In this document: positions 37,832-49,866 of the stretch, one piece after another
Layout of the letters: every line of letters starts with the position of its first letter
Numbering within the stretch: the first letter of the stretch is position 1
NCBI GenBank assembly: GCA_964019055.1
Contig: OZ025218.1
Coordinates: forward strand, 5,089,259 to 5,153,258
Direction of reading: 5' to 3'
Source of the DNA: Anthopleura xanthogrammica
Lineage: Eukaryota > Cnidaria > Anthozoa > Actiniaria > Actiniidae
Length of the DNA: 64,000 nt
Translations under genes and position numbers: made by a program
Notes under the pieces: model-generated
The model's input: the letters and a program-made list of their open reading frames with translations, nothing else
The model's database searches: none
What the model was told of the DNA's origin: nothing

Positions 37832-40367
37832 TATATTCATCATCATGATCATTATCATCATATTATCATCATCATTGTTATCACCATTATTTATTGTTTT
37901 TTTAACTTGCGGTTATAAATAGATGGTTATTCGTTATTCATCTGCTTAATGGGAAACTAAATTTACCCTGTATCTTTGTCACCGATAAAAAGATATAAAT
38001 TCCTGTAATCAAGCAGTAGAACCTGATTGCCCACTCCATTGGTTGCATAACTAAGAACCGTTCCTTCGTTCCTTGTGTCAGCGGTCTTCATCCAGTAGCA
38101 GAACGTCACAGCTGTCATGGAGGGAATTCCTTTGATGATGACGTAATCAGCGGTCGACCTTCTGGGGAACTTCAAATCGAACCAATCTGAAGTGATAAAG
38201 TAAGAGAACTCAATGTCTGTTACATCAATGACCTGTCTGCGGCAGACCAGCTCTAGTATAAACCTCTAGGTATTAATTATCTTCCTGTTTTCCTGTTTTG
38301 ATTGATGGTTTTAGTGACATGGTGAGTTAAGGCTTGTTGGATGGATGCTAATTGGTTGGTTAGCAGGTTGGTTGGAGGGTTTGTTAGTTGGTTTTTATTG
38401 GTAGTAAGCCGGTAATTAGTTGTTTCTTCTTGTGTAAATAAAATTCAAAAATTAACGCAAAAAATGTCATTGTATAGGCGTGTCAAAAGCTAAGTTACAC
38501 CTTAGACCCTCCTGTCATGTCTTCTTCCTCAGTTCGTACCTACAGTTACATTGGTTGTTGTTCTTGTCAGGGCAACTTCAGCACTGAGAGCTTGACAGAC
38601 GTAATTCCCAGAGTCAGCTGTCTTCAATCTTGTTATGGTCAGACTTCCATTCACATGGACCCGTGTTCTATCATCAGATGACAATTGTTGGTTGTCTTTA
38701 CTCCAAGAAATCCTAGCAGGAGGATCTGCTGTGGCTTGACAGTCCAGTCTCAGACTATCACCGACTAACAACACGACTGAGGGGGGAGGGGTGGTGGTGA
38801 ATTTCGGCAAAGGCACTACATTGAGTTGCGTTCGTCCAAAAGTTGAGCCAAGAAAATTAGAAGCTTTACAAATGTATAACCCCGAATCTTGATTAGCCAG
38901 CGAGAACAAACTGAGGTGACTTGTATTAGTGGCTGTACGGCTTGCAGGTAAACTACCAAAGGCTTTGAACCACTTGACTGATGGAGTAGGATGACTAGTC
39001 ACGTGACATTGAGGAAGGGTGAAGTTGCTTCCTTGTGCAGCATAGTGAGGTCCGTATGGAAGAGAAATTCGTGGACGATCTAAAAATAGAAAAAAAAAGT
39101 TTTAAATCCCAGTCCACTGCTCGATTCCAAAGGGTAGACTAATAATGATACTTACAGTTGACGACAAGTGTAGCTGTCTGGTGTGCTTGTCCAAGTATAT
39201 TACTGCCTTTACACTCATACACTCCTGAATCGTTACTACTAACATTCCTTATCTCCAGATTATGACTCCAATCAACAGTTGTATCCAACACACTTCTTGT
39301 CTTGTCTAGTAAACCACCAACTCTCCTCCAGCCAATCACAGGTGCTGGATTGCCGTTCCACCCACAATGCCACACGGCCGTCTCGCTTTCATTAACAATT
39401 ACCAAGGGAGGGGATACTTGAATCTCTGGTGCAGATATCGATTGACCAGGTTTACCATCCCGTCCAGCAACACCAGGTGGTCCACGATCACCTCTCTCTC
39501 CCTTCTCCCCCTTCAACCCAGCAGGTCCCATCATGCCTTGCTTGCCGCTTCTGCCTGGTACTCCCATGTGTCCTTGGGGTCCTCGTTTGCCTCTTCTTCC
39601 TGGTTGTCCTCGTCTTCCGGTCGATCCTTTGCGACCTGGTCGTCCAGGTGGACCGGGAGGTCCTGGTAGACATCTATTCTTCTTTGCTCCACACACTTTA
39701 GTAAAGGCTTTATTCAACTCTATTCCCATTGTTTGTAAAAGCTCTTTACGAACAGTTTGGAAGTTGGTGTTGTTTGAAGGCGAAGACACGGTGAGACGAC
39801 TTGCTCTTTGTCTTGAATCATGGATGATCTTTGGTGAGTCTATGGAACGACTTGCTGTATAAACAAATTTAAATGTATTTCAGTGACTGGATTTGTAGAT
39901 AACAATATCACGCATGGCAGTTCAAAGGTCTTTCAATTTCCGGAAATTCAAGCCCAATAGTTAAATATATATCATCATTTATAAATTTCCATAGTGTTCG
40001 TCCTTGTTTCTTATTTTCGTATTTTAGCCATTCAGCTCAATTCCACAAAAGATGGATATAGTATGTACACCGGCAGCATTCATTCGTAAATCTTGAATCA
40101 AATGCTCATATCTCAGTGACATTGAACAAGTCTGTACGCGTATCTCTACTCTGTTTACTGCTCACCTTTGATTTGCTTGGTTTTCACATCACACGGTTCT
40201 ACATCTTTGCCATCTTTCTTCTCTTCTATCTTGTCTAGTCTTGTCCTGTGTTCACTTAGAATCAACTCAACACGTACAAACTCACCCAAACACAACACAC
40301 CAACTACAAACCACAAGACCACAGACACTCTGCTTGTCCGGGATGAGCAGCTTGTTTTGTCAGACAT
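36512..40367 (-). CDS. CIP-B: type II membrane collagen / three-Ig / pentraxin protein, 682 aa
   Basis: Exons: 40166-40367, 39156-39854, 38540-39079, 37967-38186, 36512-36899. They total 2049 bp in frame. Same plan as CIP-A: TM near the N-terminus, basic DSRQRASRL motif, 24 Gly-X-Y triplets, three Ig domains and pentraxin. Exons 1 and 2 have the same lengths as in CIP-A and only scattered changes. The second Ig is clearly different (LPYGPHYAAQGSN, VKWFKAFGSL in place of LSFGPIYVEEGSN, ITWVKVLDML) while the third Ig is almost unchanged. The pentraxin half in exon 5 is close to CIP-A and to the multi-lectin. Intron 4 contains a 41-bp minisatellite and a CAT/CAG microsatellite. Same inferred role as CIP-A. 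Confidence 0.9.
36967..37335. repeat. 41-bp minisatellite in CIP-B intron 4
   Basis: About nine copies of a unit reading gatctccctctctactctga then ttgggtatctacttcactagt, with one or two shortened copies (near 37130 and 37255). Absent from the same intron of CIP-A. Confidence 0.92.
37642..37880. repeat. (ATC)n microsatellite with (CAG)n core in CIP-B intron 4
   Basis: Uninterrupted atc/tca triplets with a cag block at about 37740-37762. It creates a poly-His and a poly-Met false open frame. Confidence 0.95.
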
Positions 40368-41410
40368 GACTGAAGAAGTTCAGATCAGAGAAGATTAAAG
40401 TGATGATGAGACAAGTATTAATGTACATCACGTGACCAAACATGTATAAATATCCGTACTGGACATACCGTGCCGTGACATTGACAGTGTCACGTCCAGA
40501 CTGTTCAAAGATTCTAGTCGGAATCGATGTTTCTTGGTATACAGACTCATTTACAACAGTTAGCCTAAATAATCAGAGTCTAAATATTCACAAATACCAA
40601 TGGTCTTAAAAGTAAGGAATGCACACCTTCAACTATAACAACGTTAACACCGGCTTTGAAGTTCCACGGACCTTCACTGGAATGCATGAATATTCAAAAT
40701 AATTTCAAAGAAAATCAAGAGTAATCCTGAGCAACACAGAATTCAAAACTTGAGAACCTGACGTGTGTACTTTTTATACATTACTTAGAATCTTCTCTAG
40801 ACGCGGAACGTTTACGAATATTTTGGCTGCCATCCATCAAGTTTACTTCTTTACTTTGGGCATAATGTTTTTCCATTTCATATTACTTGTCATTCTCTTG
40901 AGATAAAGCTTCTTTGCTTGTAATATCCATATTCAGAAGGCTACAGTCCCCCTTCCCCACATTTTCGTAATATCCTTTATCCTTTTCCATATTTGTTTCT
41001 AGAATTTTACAATTTTAGCTTCCCCCTAAACGCACGCTATGATCCCTTAAACACACACTTTTTATGGTCTTTTAGTATAGGGTGCTTCGCGGTCCTTGTC
41101 TTCTTATTCACAACCGATAATCAAAGAAAAATGATAGATCCCCAACAAGGACTTTTAAAAGTGGGACCAGACAGAATGTAAACAACCATGCTAGTATGGG
41201 TTAGCTGAAGGGGGCAGACACGATATTCACAAGCAGATAGATTTAAAATCGCAAAACTGTAGTTTAACACTTTTTTGTTGATGTTATTTTATCAAGTTTT
41301 CAGTACAGTATGGACACACTCACTGGGATCAGTGATCTCCAATTACGATGCAGAGTGAAAACAAAACAATCTAACTTGAGGCAATCAGGATCAAGCAAGG
41401 AAGTCACGAG

Positions 41411-41652
41411 ATCTGATAAAATAACTGACAAAGAACGTAGATGTTATCAACAACAGTGGGAATGAAATATTTTGAAGTGGTCCCAGTTAGTGTGTCTGTA
41501 CTGTAAACTACAACCTGACATAATGTATGAAAGATCTGATAACATAACTGACAAAGAACGTAGATGTTATCAACAACAGTGGGAATGAAACATTGTGAAG
41601 TGGTCTCAGTTAGTGTGTCTGTACTGTAAACTACAACCTGACATAATGTATG
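41411..41652. repeat. Two-copy 121-bp tandem duplication
   Basis: agatctgataaaataactga and agatctgataacataactga begin the copies at 41411 and 41532. Each runs to tgacataatgtatgaa. Differences are few, so it is recent. Confidence 0.85.
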
Positions 41653-41833
41653 AAAGACAAGTCGTTGGAGAAGTATACGAATTGTGCATTTAATGTTCAG
41701 ATCGATACAGTAACATGGTATTGGTATGTACTAAATAAAACCTCATCAAAAGTAAAATGAAAACAATACATAAACAACAAATAACATTAAAAAGCCTTAA
41801 AGAATTAACCAAAAATCCCTGATCTATTGTAGT

Positions 41834-42002
41834 AATAGACCTTTTTAGCTTCGTATGCAAATTGCCCATTTCAGACCACATGACATTTCCTTGAGAAATG
41901 TTCTTTTGTTAAAATATTTACACATGAAAGAATCAACTCCCAAGAGTGGCATCACATGGTCTGAAATGGGCACAACAAACAACGAAGCTGAAAAGGTCTA
42001 TT
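41834..42002. mobile_element. MITE family A, copy 1 (169 bp)
   Basis: The ends aatagacctttttagcttcg and cgaagctgaaaaggtctatt are inverted, and the inner parts gcccatttcagaccacatga / tcacatggtctgaaatgggc pair. A second copy in the opposite orientation lies at 55858-56026. Confidence 0.88.
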
Positions 42003-42190
42003 GAATTGTCTATGTTTGTGATTGTGCCCGCGTACCCAGTTCGGATCCAATGGGAGTTTTACCGATAGTCGATTAATAGCCAGGTTCCAACAAGAAAAAG
42101 ATGGCATAAAACCATTGATAGGTGATTTGTTATGAGATTATTTGTTTATGATTAGAATACAGGAGAATATACGCCTTGGATCATTCTTTT

Positions 42191-45100
42191 TTATTTACAG
42201 AAAGAGGATCGAATGATCTGTACTTGACCCTGAATACTACCGGATATGACGTCACGCCAACGTATTACATTTCCTTCTCCAGAGCGACAAACACGTGACA
42301 TCTGAGAGATCTCACTCGGTCCCAGTACTCTGTTCCATATGTTCAGCCCGGTAAATTCACCAGTGAATGACTGAATGAGTTCAAAACTCCCACCTTCAAC
42401 ATCTTGGTCCTGTCCTAGTATTAGTGTACCTCCACCAGGTATCACGTGACCAGTACTAAGACCTGAACCTCGTGCAGCTGTAGTTCCGTCTTTGTAGATG
42501 ACCCATGATCCGGCGCTGTTACTCCACGTTGCGCAGATGTGATGCCACCGACCATCATTCGCTGAAACACCTTTTGCGCTAATGAGAAACGAGAACAAAC
42601 AACATTCACTGAATCTTATAAGAATCGACTTGGGAATTAAGGTTTTTCAGTCTATATACATGACAAGAAGTAAGAGATCAAATGACTTATTCTCTCAGGG
42701 ACAATCAAACCAAAGTGGAACATTAACCTGTTCATTTCAGCTTTTAAGAGAACAGCTTACAGTTATCATGTGAATATCAGTCGTAAAACAAAGTAACATG
42801 TTAGAAATGTTGCGGTTATAACTACTTGGTTATTGATCCACTTATGAAACTAACTTTACCCTGTAGATCTGCCTTCGATAAGAAGATATAAATTTCTGTA
42901 ATCAATCAGTAGAATCTCATTGTCCACTCCATTGGCTGCATAACTAACAACCGTTCCTGCATTTCCTGTGTCAGCGGTCTTCATCCAGCAGCATAACGTC
43001 ACAGCTGTCATGGCGGGAATTCCTTTGATGATGACGTAATCAGCAATGGATTTTCTAGGAAATTTTAAATCGCCCCAATCTGTGGTGAGAAAAAATTTGA
43101 ATAATAATAAAGAGAAAATTTAATAGTTATGAAAGAAAAATAAAGTATACAATGAGGTGTAACGACACAAGAATGAACGACGTTTTCCTGTCGCCATGAT
43201 ATCATGATCAAGCGTTAATTACTGTCCAGAACGTACCGCATCTTTGTCCGTTTCCATAGTAACCAGGTTTACACTGACAAGTAAACGAACCAATGGTATT
43301 TGTACAGCGGGCATTGGCATCACAGGTATGGGTACCGGTAGAACACTCGTCCAAATCTGATGAAAGGAAAACAATGTACTTTACATGTCAAGCTTATTTC
43401 TGAGAAAGAAACATAATTAATGATTTCAGATTGGGGAAGGGATTCACAAGGGTGGTTCTGCGATCTCGGGTTCCATTTCTTGACCTGACATTACATGTGA
43501 GCAGAGTTTCCCTTGTTTCAAGGGTTCTCTCAAGGGATTCTCCTGGTTTTTCGGCTTTCCTCCATGATTCCGCAAAACCCAATCTAGTCCTGAATTTAGT
43601 TCAGGGTTCAATAATTTGATACTTGGTTTGAGGCCAAGAGCTTCCCTTTACTCATTCCGCATAAAATATTTTCATAGTGAAATAAAGTACAAACCTCGTT
43701 CACAGGTATAAGCGTGGCAGGAAGAACATGTGACGTCATTCCATTTGTATCCACGTCTCGGCCCAAGAGTATGGACACAGTTTTGGTTCCTGCGGAGCCT
43801 GTTTGGCCGGTTTTGTGCCCAGTAAGTAAAATTCACCTCGTTTCCATCAATCCAGGTAAAGTTTCCATTGTTCTGAAGATCCTTTAGTCCAATCCATCCA
43901 GTATCTCCACCGTGTCTGTGTTGGACGTAAATGTTTTGTTCCTGGCTTGTGATGCTTGTTAGGCTCGCGTTGTGATTAAGACAGCTAGACTGTGCTGCCT
44001 GCCATGTGGTACAAGACGAGTTGATCAAATAGCAGAAACCATTAAAGTACGTCCATCCTTCACCACAGATATCTATAGTAAAATAAAGAGATTCACTCAA
44101 ATCAATAAATACATAAAGCATGGCCAATTCCCAGCTTCCTTTCTTTGCTATATACCCTTTTTTATGGTGTATTTTGTAAAGTACGGTGTATCCATATTCA
44201 CAATTAATCTAATAATGTACGATAGTAATCTTGATAATCTGGTATATTTTAGAGCTAACGAGTCAAATACCTGATACCACGGCATGCTGCATCGTCACCG
44301 GATCGTACTGATTAGCGTATAGCTCCTTCATACAAACACGGAAGTTTCGAGACGTGATGCTCTGTTCGAGAGAGAAAAAGTTTTGTTATGATCAAGTATG
44401 GTTGACATGTAGTTGCCTTGTTTCAAAGTCTTGATCTTTTTTGCTTGCAGCAAGTTTCTATTCTGACTAATAGGCGTAGCTCAGTTGGTTAGTGCGCGGC
44501 CTTCGGAGCTAGAGGTCCATGGTTCGATCCTAAGGATCTCCACGTCCGTTTCGACTTCTTTCTAATCCGTGTAGCTTCAGCTTTGAATACTTTTAAAACA
44601 GAGCACTGATGGAGAGAGGGGGTAAAGTGCGCACCGTCGGCTTCCATTGATACCAGCCCCGCTGGTAGCTGAAGGAAATACCGACGTTAAATATAGTTTC
44701 TTTACCTTTTACTCCGGTGATAGTACTGTATTCTGACTATATTGATGTCTATAGATAATTTCGACCCTGAAAATCAGTTACACGTGGGACATGGAGTTGA
44801 AATAAAGTCACAACAGCCGAGCACCGCTCAAATCGCCACAAAAGTTGCATGAAAAGTCGCTATTCATAAACCAGTGCCTAACACTCCCATGGGATAGGAT
44901 GAGAAACAATGTCAAACACTCGAACTTTCTGTTAATATTTTACCTCAATCCAGGCAGAGATCCCATTGCATTGTGGGTTCGTCCGTCCAGCACCTGTACG
45001 GTGGGTTGGTGTTACCATGACTAAAGGTTGCTTGGTGTAATTGCGCGTCATTTCAACATTCTATGAAAAATCATGTAAATACACTTCATTATTAAGGCAG

Positions 45101-48100
45101 ACAAAAAGATACGAATTCGATAGAAGTCAATACATGATTTAAATTTCGTAAAGCAAGTGTTTCAGTAAGTTGGTTCCAAAAATACTGTACCTTGCAAAAT
45201 GCGTAATTGTCAGATTGCCGAGGTGTGTAGTCATTAGGGAAGTTAACACTACCGTGTTCAGAGAACAATGGACGGTGTAGGATCTCAAATGCCATCCAGT
45301 TCTGTGTGAATATAAAAGATAACAATAATCTTTTTGAGTGACAAAAGTGCACTCGGCATTCCTGAAGATGACATTCGTTGAAAACGTTTGAAACTTTAGC
45401 TTTTAACTTTTACTTTTGCCTATATATATTTTTCAATTAAAGATGTGTTAATTAAGTAGCCTTATTGCATCTCAGTTTTGGTAAGAAAAGGTAGTATGTG
45501 CTAATAATACTCTACTAACATCGCTATGGTAGTTGTCCTCGGTTTCCGGCCTTGCTCCATGTAAATATTTTTCAAATTCCAACTCCTTTGTCACCCTAAC
45601 TTTATATATTTCCTTATCATCGTCCATTTTCCCAAACGTGAACCAAAATGCTTCTTTACACATCTAGTTGACTTACCACATCAATGTCTTCATGTACACC
45701 GTCAAAGTTCTGCAGTTCTCTTAAACAAACTTTGAACGATGAAGAACCAACATCCTCTACCCAAACACTTGCAGCATCGTGCTTCAGGCTTCTTCGTTGA
45801 TGTTGCAGGGTGGCTAACACTGTGGGAGAGCTCGAGAACTTGCCCTGAGATAAATATTAAACATATCTGTTTTACTCTACATAATTTGGCATCATTTGAA
45901 TGTGGTCTTTTTTCGGATTGAATCAGCTTGAGCAAGAAGCTGAGCATCTTTCTCTGAACGGATGAAATGCGTAACCTCCGACGCCATTTATATTATTTAC
46001 TGATTAGCACTCAATCGTTCTCTCTACTAAAAGAGATCATAGATATTTTTTTAAATTGTTCCACTGATATTCATTCAAGGTCATATTACGATACGTACCC
46101 GTGGAAATGAAACCGTCCTACATGTCGTACCACTCCACCATCTTGTGAACCGTTTCCTTCCAGTGACTCCACCGTTCGGTGCTCCTTGATAGGCTATCCA
46201 ATCAACTGATTCCATGTCACGGGAAGGATTGTCATTCCTACCTGTCCTGGTAATGCATGCGGTAAAATTGTTCGTATTCACGTTCTCTGTCCACGTGACT
46301 GTAGCTTCATGTACCTTGGCCGTCTGTAAAACGTTGACGTAGTTCACTGTCAGTTGGATATGCAAGGGTTTGTCAGGATAAAACGTGTAGGGCTTGAGTG
46401 ACACGACCTCACAATGAGAATCTGACCATGGATAGTCCTGCTGACGAAGAAAGTGTCTACCTTTGTCCAATGGAAATCCTTTAGAAAAATAGGCCAGAAA
46501 TAATTTTTTTTTTGAAAAAGTTGATGTTTTCACGAGAAAACGTACGAAATGACGTCAATGTTACCTTGGCAACCTCCAGGATGATAATAGGTAAAGTTTC
46601 CCTTTGTTCTACATATCTCTCTCTTCATGATGCACATGTTGTCAAATGTCTGTCCATTGGTTGCACAAACAAGATCTTGATATGTTGGACATTCAGAAAT
46701 ACACACACACTGGGCAACACTTGGTGATACTGCTTGACACTTTGCAAAGTAGTCACATGTTTTGTTGATGCATGGATCAAGGTCTGAAAAAATATGATAT
46801 GGTTAATATGACTGCATGAATAGTCTTATTTGAGAAAAAAGAATGTATTTTGCATGAAAACAACAACAACAACAACAACAACAATTTATTGGTTATAAAT
46901 CCGTGCTCAAGTACATTAATATGGAAAATCCATCGATATATAGTTTTGCTGGGTCTTTGAGCAAGAATGCATATCATGTTTTTTACTCAGCCACTTGTCA
47001 AATGATTATGTCTTTACCTTCAGACACAATATTTCTACCAGTGTAAAAGACAAAACAGTTCTTACCACCAAATATCAGGTAGTTAACAGTTGCTGGATGA
47101 TGCTTGCCATTTAATCCAACCAAGTCTTTCACACAAGCTCTGAAGTAAGTTGTAGTTATTTCCTGCACAAAAATGGAGAAAAACACTTGTCAAATATATT
47201 TGATATTCTATTAAAGTTACTTTTGCACCTGACAAAAGTCATTTGTTGTTGTTCAGAGGTGTAGCATTTTGGTGTCAAATAAATTCCTGCCAATTCCACA
47301 GGAACTCCATCAACATCGGCCTTGAAAAGAACCATTTACTCGCACAGGGTTATCTAATTTTATCACAACAAAAAAACAAACAGAATGTGCTCAACAAATA
47401 ATACATAAAATGGGAAAATTAATTTTATTGTTTACACAGAAAAGCAATTTATGTCAATATTTTTTTAGATCTGACTATAAACTGATTATTCAATACGTAT
47501 ATTACGTACCTCGTTCCAGGCTACAATGGAGTTGTGTTCTGGTGGCACCGCGTTTACATTACTGCTGTCGTACTCGTGACTTGGAGTGAGAACAATCGAT
47601 GGAGGAGAAAAGTAGGGATCGGTAAAGTTGATGATCTGAAAAATGATATGAGAAGCCGTGCTATAAATTGTAAATTGAATTTCGAGTTTTTTTTAAAGAA
47701 TTGTTGATGTATAATGACTCCTTTTTTTTTTTTTTTTTTGCTTTATCTTCAGTACCTGACAAAATGCGTCGTTGTCTTCTTCTCTCGGTTGTAAAGAATT
47801 TGGAAATTGAAGAGTAATGATCTCATTATGACCCCAAGAAAGTGGAACCTCAGAGAAAGCAATCCAAACCTTAAATAAAAAGAAGAATCTATGATTTTTC
47901 TTCAAAAAACTAAGGACATTAAACCAAAGATAAAATAGACCACTATTGGCGAACTGACAATTCCCCCTATATCTTATTTGAATAACAACGACAGCAGGAA
48001 TACTATAATGATAAAACTTCTGATATCATCGACTGTTGTCGATCGATAGTTGAAGCAATATCATATCACTTCAATATCCGGCTTGGGTGTATCTAAATGT

Positions 48101-49188
48101 TTACCAACCCACGGGGAGAGTCTTGTGGAGGGTATGAAAAAGGACGATACAGTATCATACCACTTCAATATCCTTGTGACGTCCATCAAATGTTCGTGCT
48201 TCTCTCAAACAAATCGTTAATTCATCTCGGGCGATGTCTTCTACCCAAACAGCAGCAGCATCTTGCCTTTTGTTCAGCACGTTGTGACGAGCTGTGATGA
48301 AAACCTTGGGCTTGTTTGGAAACCCCTTTGGATCAAATTCAAAATAAGTTCAATGAGGTGGAGCCAGTAATAGGATGGAATAGGAATGGATAGACATCAA
48401 AATACTGAACCAACCTGTGATAGAGGTACACGGTTACATTGTGTTCCTGTCGTCCAGTCATTGAACCTTGACCTTCCTTCAGCCACATCTGATTCAGTCA
48501 CTTGATAAGCAACCCAGTTCACTCGTACAGTCCCCTCGAACCCAGTCCCACTCTCAACCACACACACCCTAAACCCACTTGTAGTTACAGACTCCGTCCA
48601 CGTGAATCCTACGTCATGAACACGTGACGAGTTCGATCCCAGGCTTAATGAAGTAAAGACTTTGATTGGATCACTCCCCGTGAAGGCTGATGGGAAGTTT
48701 ACGGTCTCACAGTAAAATCCATCGACGGCAGCTGAACGTCCGATCTGTATTTTTCCGTGCTGTAGCCCTGTAACAATACAAGCAAATAATCAAATTAATG
48801 CATCGGGGTTTTTTCTTCGTTGATTCTATATTTGACATATTTTGAGAAATTCGTTCTGAAATACCTTGAAAAAGTAACTATCAGTAGGTCATTTTGGATT
48901 TATATCCTTGCATAATCGAATTCTAAAAGGACGATATGGTATGTACAATAATAACCTCTTTCTTGGGTGTATTTTTCCAAATACAAATACACTTCAGTTT
49001 TCGATCAATGTAATTTACAGGCGTGGATATAATTTTATCTTGTGAAGAAAGGCAATCAAAATCTTCTTCTTTTTAACTCCTTAGGTCTTTTTATAGGTAG
49101 CTTTTCACTAACATGATAAAAAAGGTACCTTACCGTTCACAGCGCCAGCAGCTAGTACAAAGAGCACTATAGCAGCTATTCTTGCCAT
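42191..49188 (-). CDS. Secreted multi-lectin: six H-type lectin modules, Kazal, C-type lectin, EGF, pentraxin; 1033 aa
   Basis: Sixteen exons: 49134-49188, 48415-48767, 48161-48325, 47756-47869, 47510-47635, 47066-47162, 46565-46783, 46099-46478, 45677-45844, 45191-45301, 44944-45060, 44271-44361, 43695-44072, 43237-43356, 42860-43079, 42191-42578. They total 3102 bp in frame. Signal peptide MARIAAIVLFVLAAGAVNG. H-type lectin modules sit at about 20-108, 109-197 and 198-303 (VNWVAYQ, VWIAF, AVWVED), and a second triplet at about 377-665 (VDWIAYQ, NWMAF). Between them is a follistatin-like/Kazal unit (CPTYQDLVCATNG, about 304-376). Then come a C-type lectin domain (666-791: WIGLKD, WIDG, WND but RPN instead of EPN/QPD), a Ca-binding EGF (DLDEC, 792-831), and a pentraxin domain (832-1033) nearly identical to that of CIP-A/B. 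No TM is seen. It is probably an extracellular glycan-binding or opsonin-like protein, by inference. Confidence 0.88.
43435..43640 (+). mobile_element. SINE-like tail in multi-lectin intron 13
   Basis: acaagggtggttctgcgatc and gcagagtttcccttgtttcaagg, then ctggtttttcggctttcctcc, resemble the tail of the SINE at 50341-50530. A false open frame lies in it. Confidence 0.5.
44472..44715 (+). mobile_element. tRNA-derived SINE in multi-lectin intron 11
   Basis: The head reads ggcgtagctcagttggttag, an A-box, and after about 30 bp ggttcgatcc, a B-box. The expected 3' acceptor-stem partner is missing, and a non-tRNA body ending ctttaccttttactcc follows. So it is a SINE and not a functional tRNA. Confidence 0.7.
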
Positions 49189-49713
49189 AGCTGGATATTG
49201 TGTAAGGACCTTCACCCAAATGAGTTATGGATGCATGAAGCAAGCTTAATTATTGGGATGGTTCAGTATGACGCATCTTCTTACGTTGTTGATCAATAAC
49301 AATATTCTCGAAAGCATACAACATGCTTCAAGTCTTACAAACCCATGAGAAATCATATTCCAATCATTCAAACCTTTTCGATGTTGATCAAAAATTGTTT
49401 TCTCCTCTTTAAGCATGTAATTTTGTATTACTGTTGGAAGAAGAAGTTTTATCTTCATCAGACACCAATTTTGTATGTGTTGTTTGTTTGGTGGAAGTGA
49501 ATTTTGAACAAGTAAGAGTTTTCTCATAATTACAAAAAGTTTACTTAGTTTCTATTCCTGTCTCGTCAAAAAATAGGGTTTTCCTACGTTACTAAAAAGT
49601 TTTTGGAAACATGTCAATAGAAGCTCTAATTTTTCTGCGATAAATTATACCAAGAACAAGTTATCCCCTTATGTGATTGGGTGCCCATGAAACAATACTA
49701 CAAAAATCAGTCT

Positions 49714-49866
49714 TTGCACCATCATGTGATGGCAGCCATGACAGGAGGAACAACAATAAAGTCTTTCTCCCCTGGGAAACTTTATTTTTTCTCAAGTAAA
49801 TCAAATTAGCCCAGATTCAATTGTTCCTGTCACCTTTCATGGCTGCCATCACGTTATGGTGCAAAT
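49714..49866. mobile_element. MITE, 153 bp
   Basis: tttgcaccatcatgtgatgg and cagccatgacaggaggaacaa at the left pair with ttgttcctgtcacctttcatg and gctgccatcacgttatggtgcaaa at the right. Confidence 0.85.

Larger units (their letters stand above)
34555..40710. repeat. Tandem duplication unit 2 (orphan ephrin exon 1 plus CIP-B)
   Basis: Collinear with 27646-34500 in the same orientation. It contains ephrin 2 intron 1 sequence (34555-34915), an orphan ephrin first exon, spacer, CIP-B and its upstream DNA. It lacks ephrin exons 2-6. Confidence 0.8.
40368..42190. other. Spacer between CIP-B and the multi-lectin
   Basis: It contains the CIP-B upstream region, a 121-bp tandem duplication and a MITE of family A. 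No gene seen. Confidence 0.6.

Noticed and set aside
37616..37918. Poly-His (and antisense poly-Met) open frame
   Set aside because: It is a translation of the ATC/CAG microsatellite inside CIP-B intron 4.
44472..44545. tRNA gene
   Set aside because: A- and B-box motifs are present, but no acceptor-stem partner follows and a SINE body is attached.
47228..47330. Possible extra exon in the multi-lectin (GVPVELAGIYLTPKC-like frame)
   Set aside because: The second H-lectin triplet joins the flanking exons directly, and the frame of 3102 bp closes without it. It may be an unrelated gene fragment.
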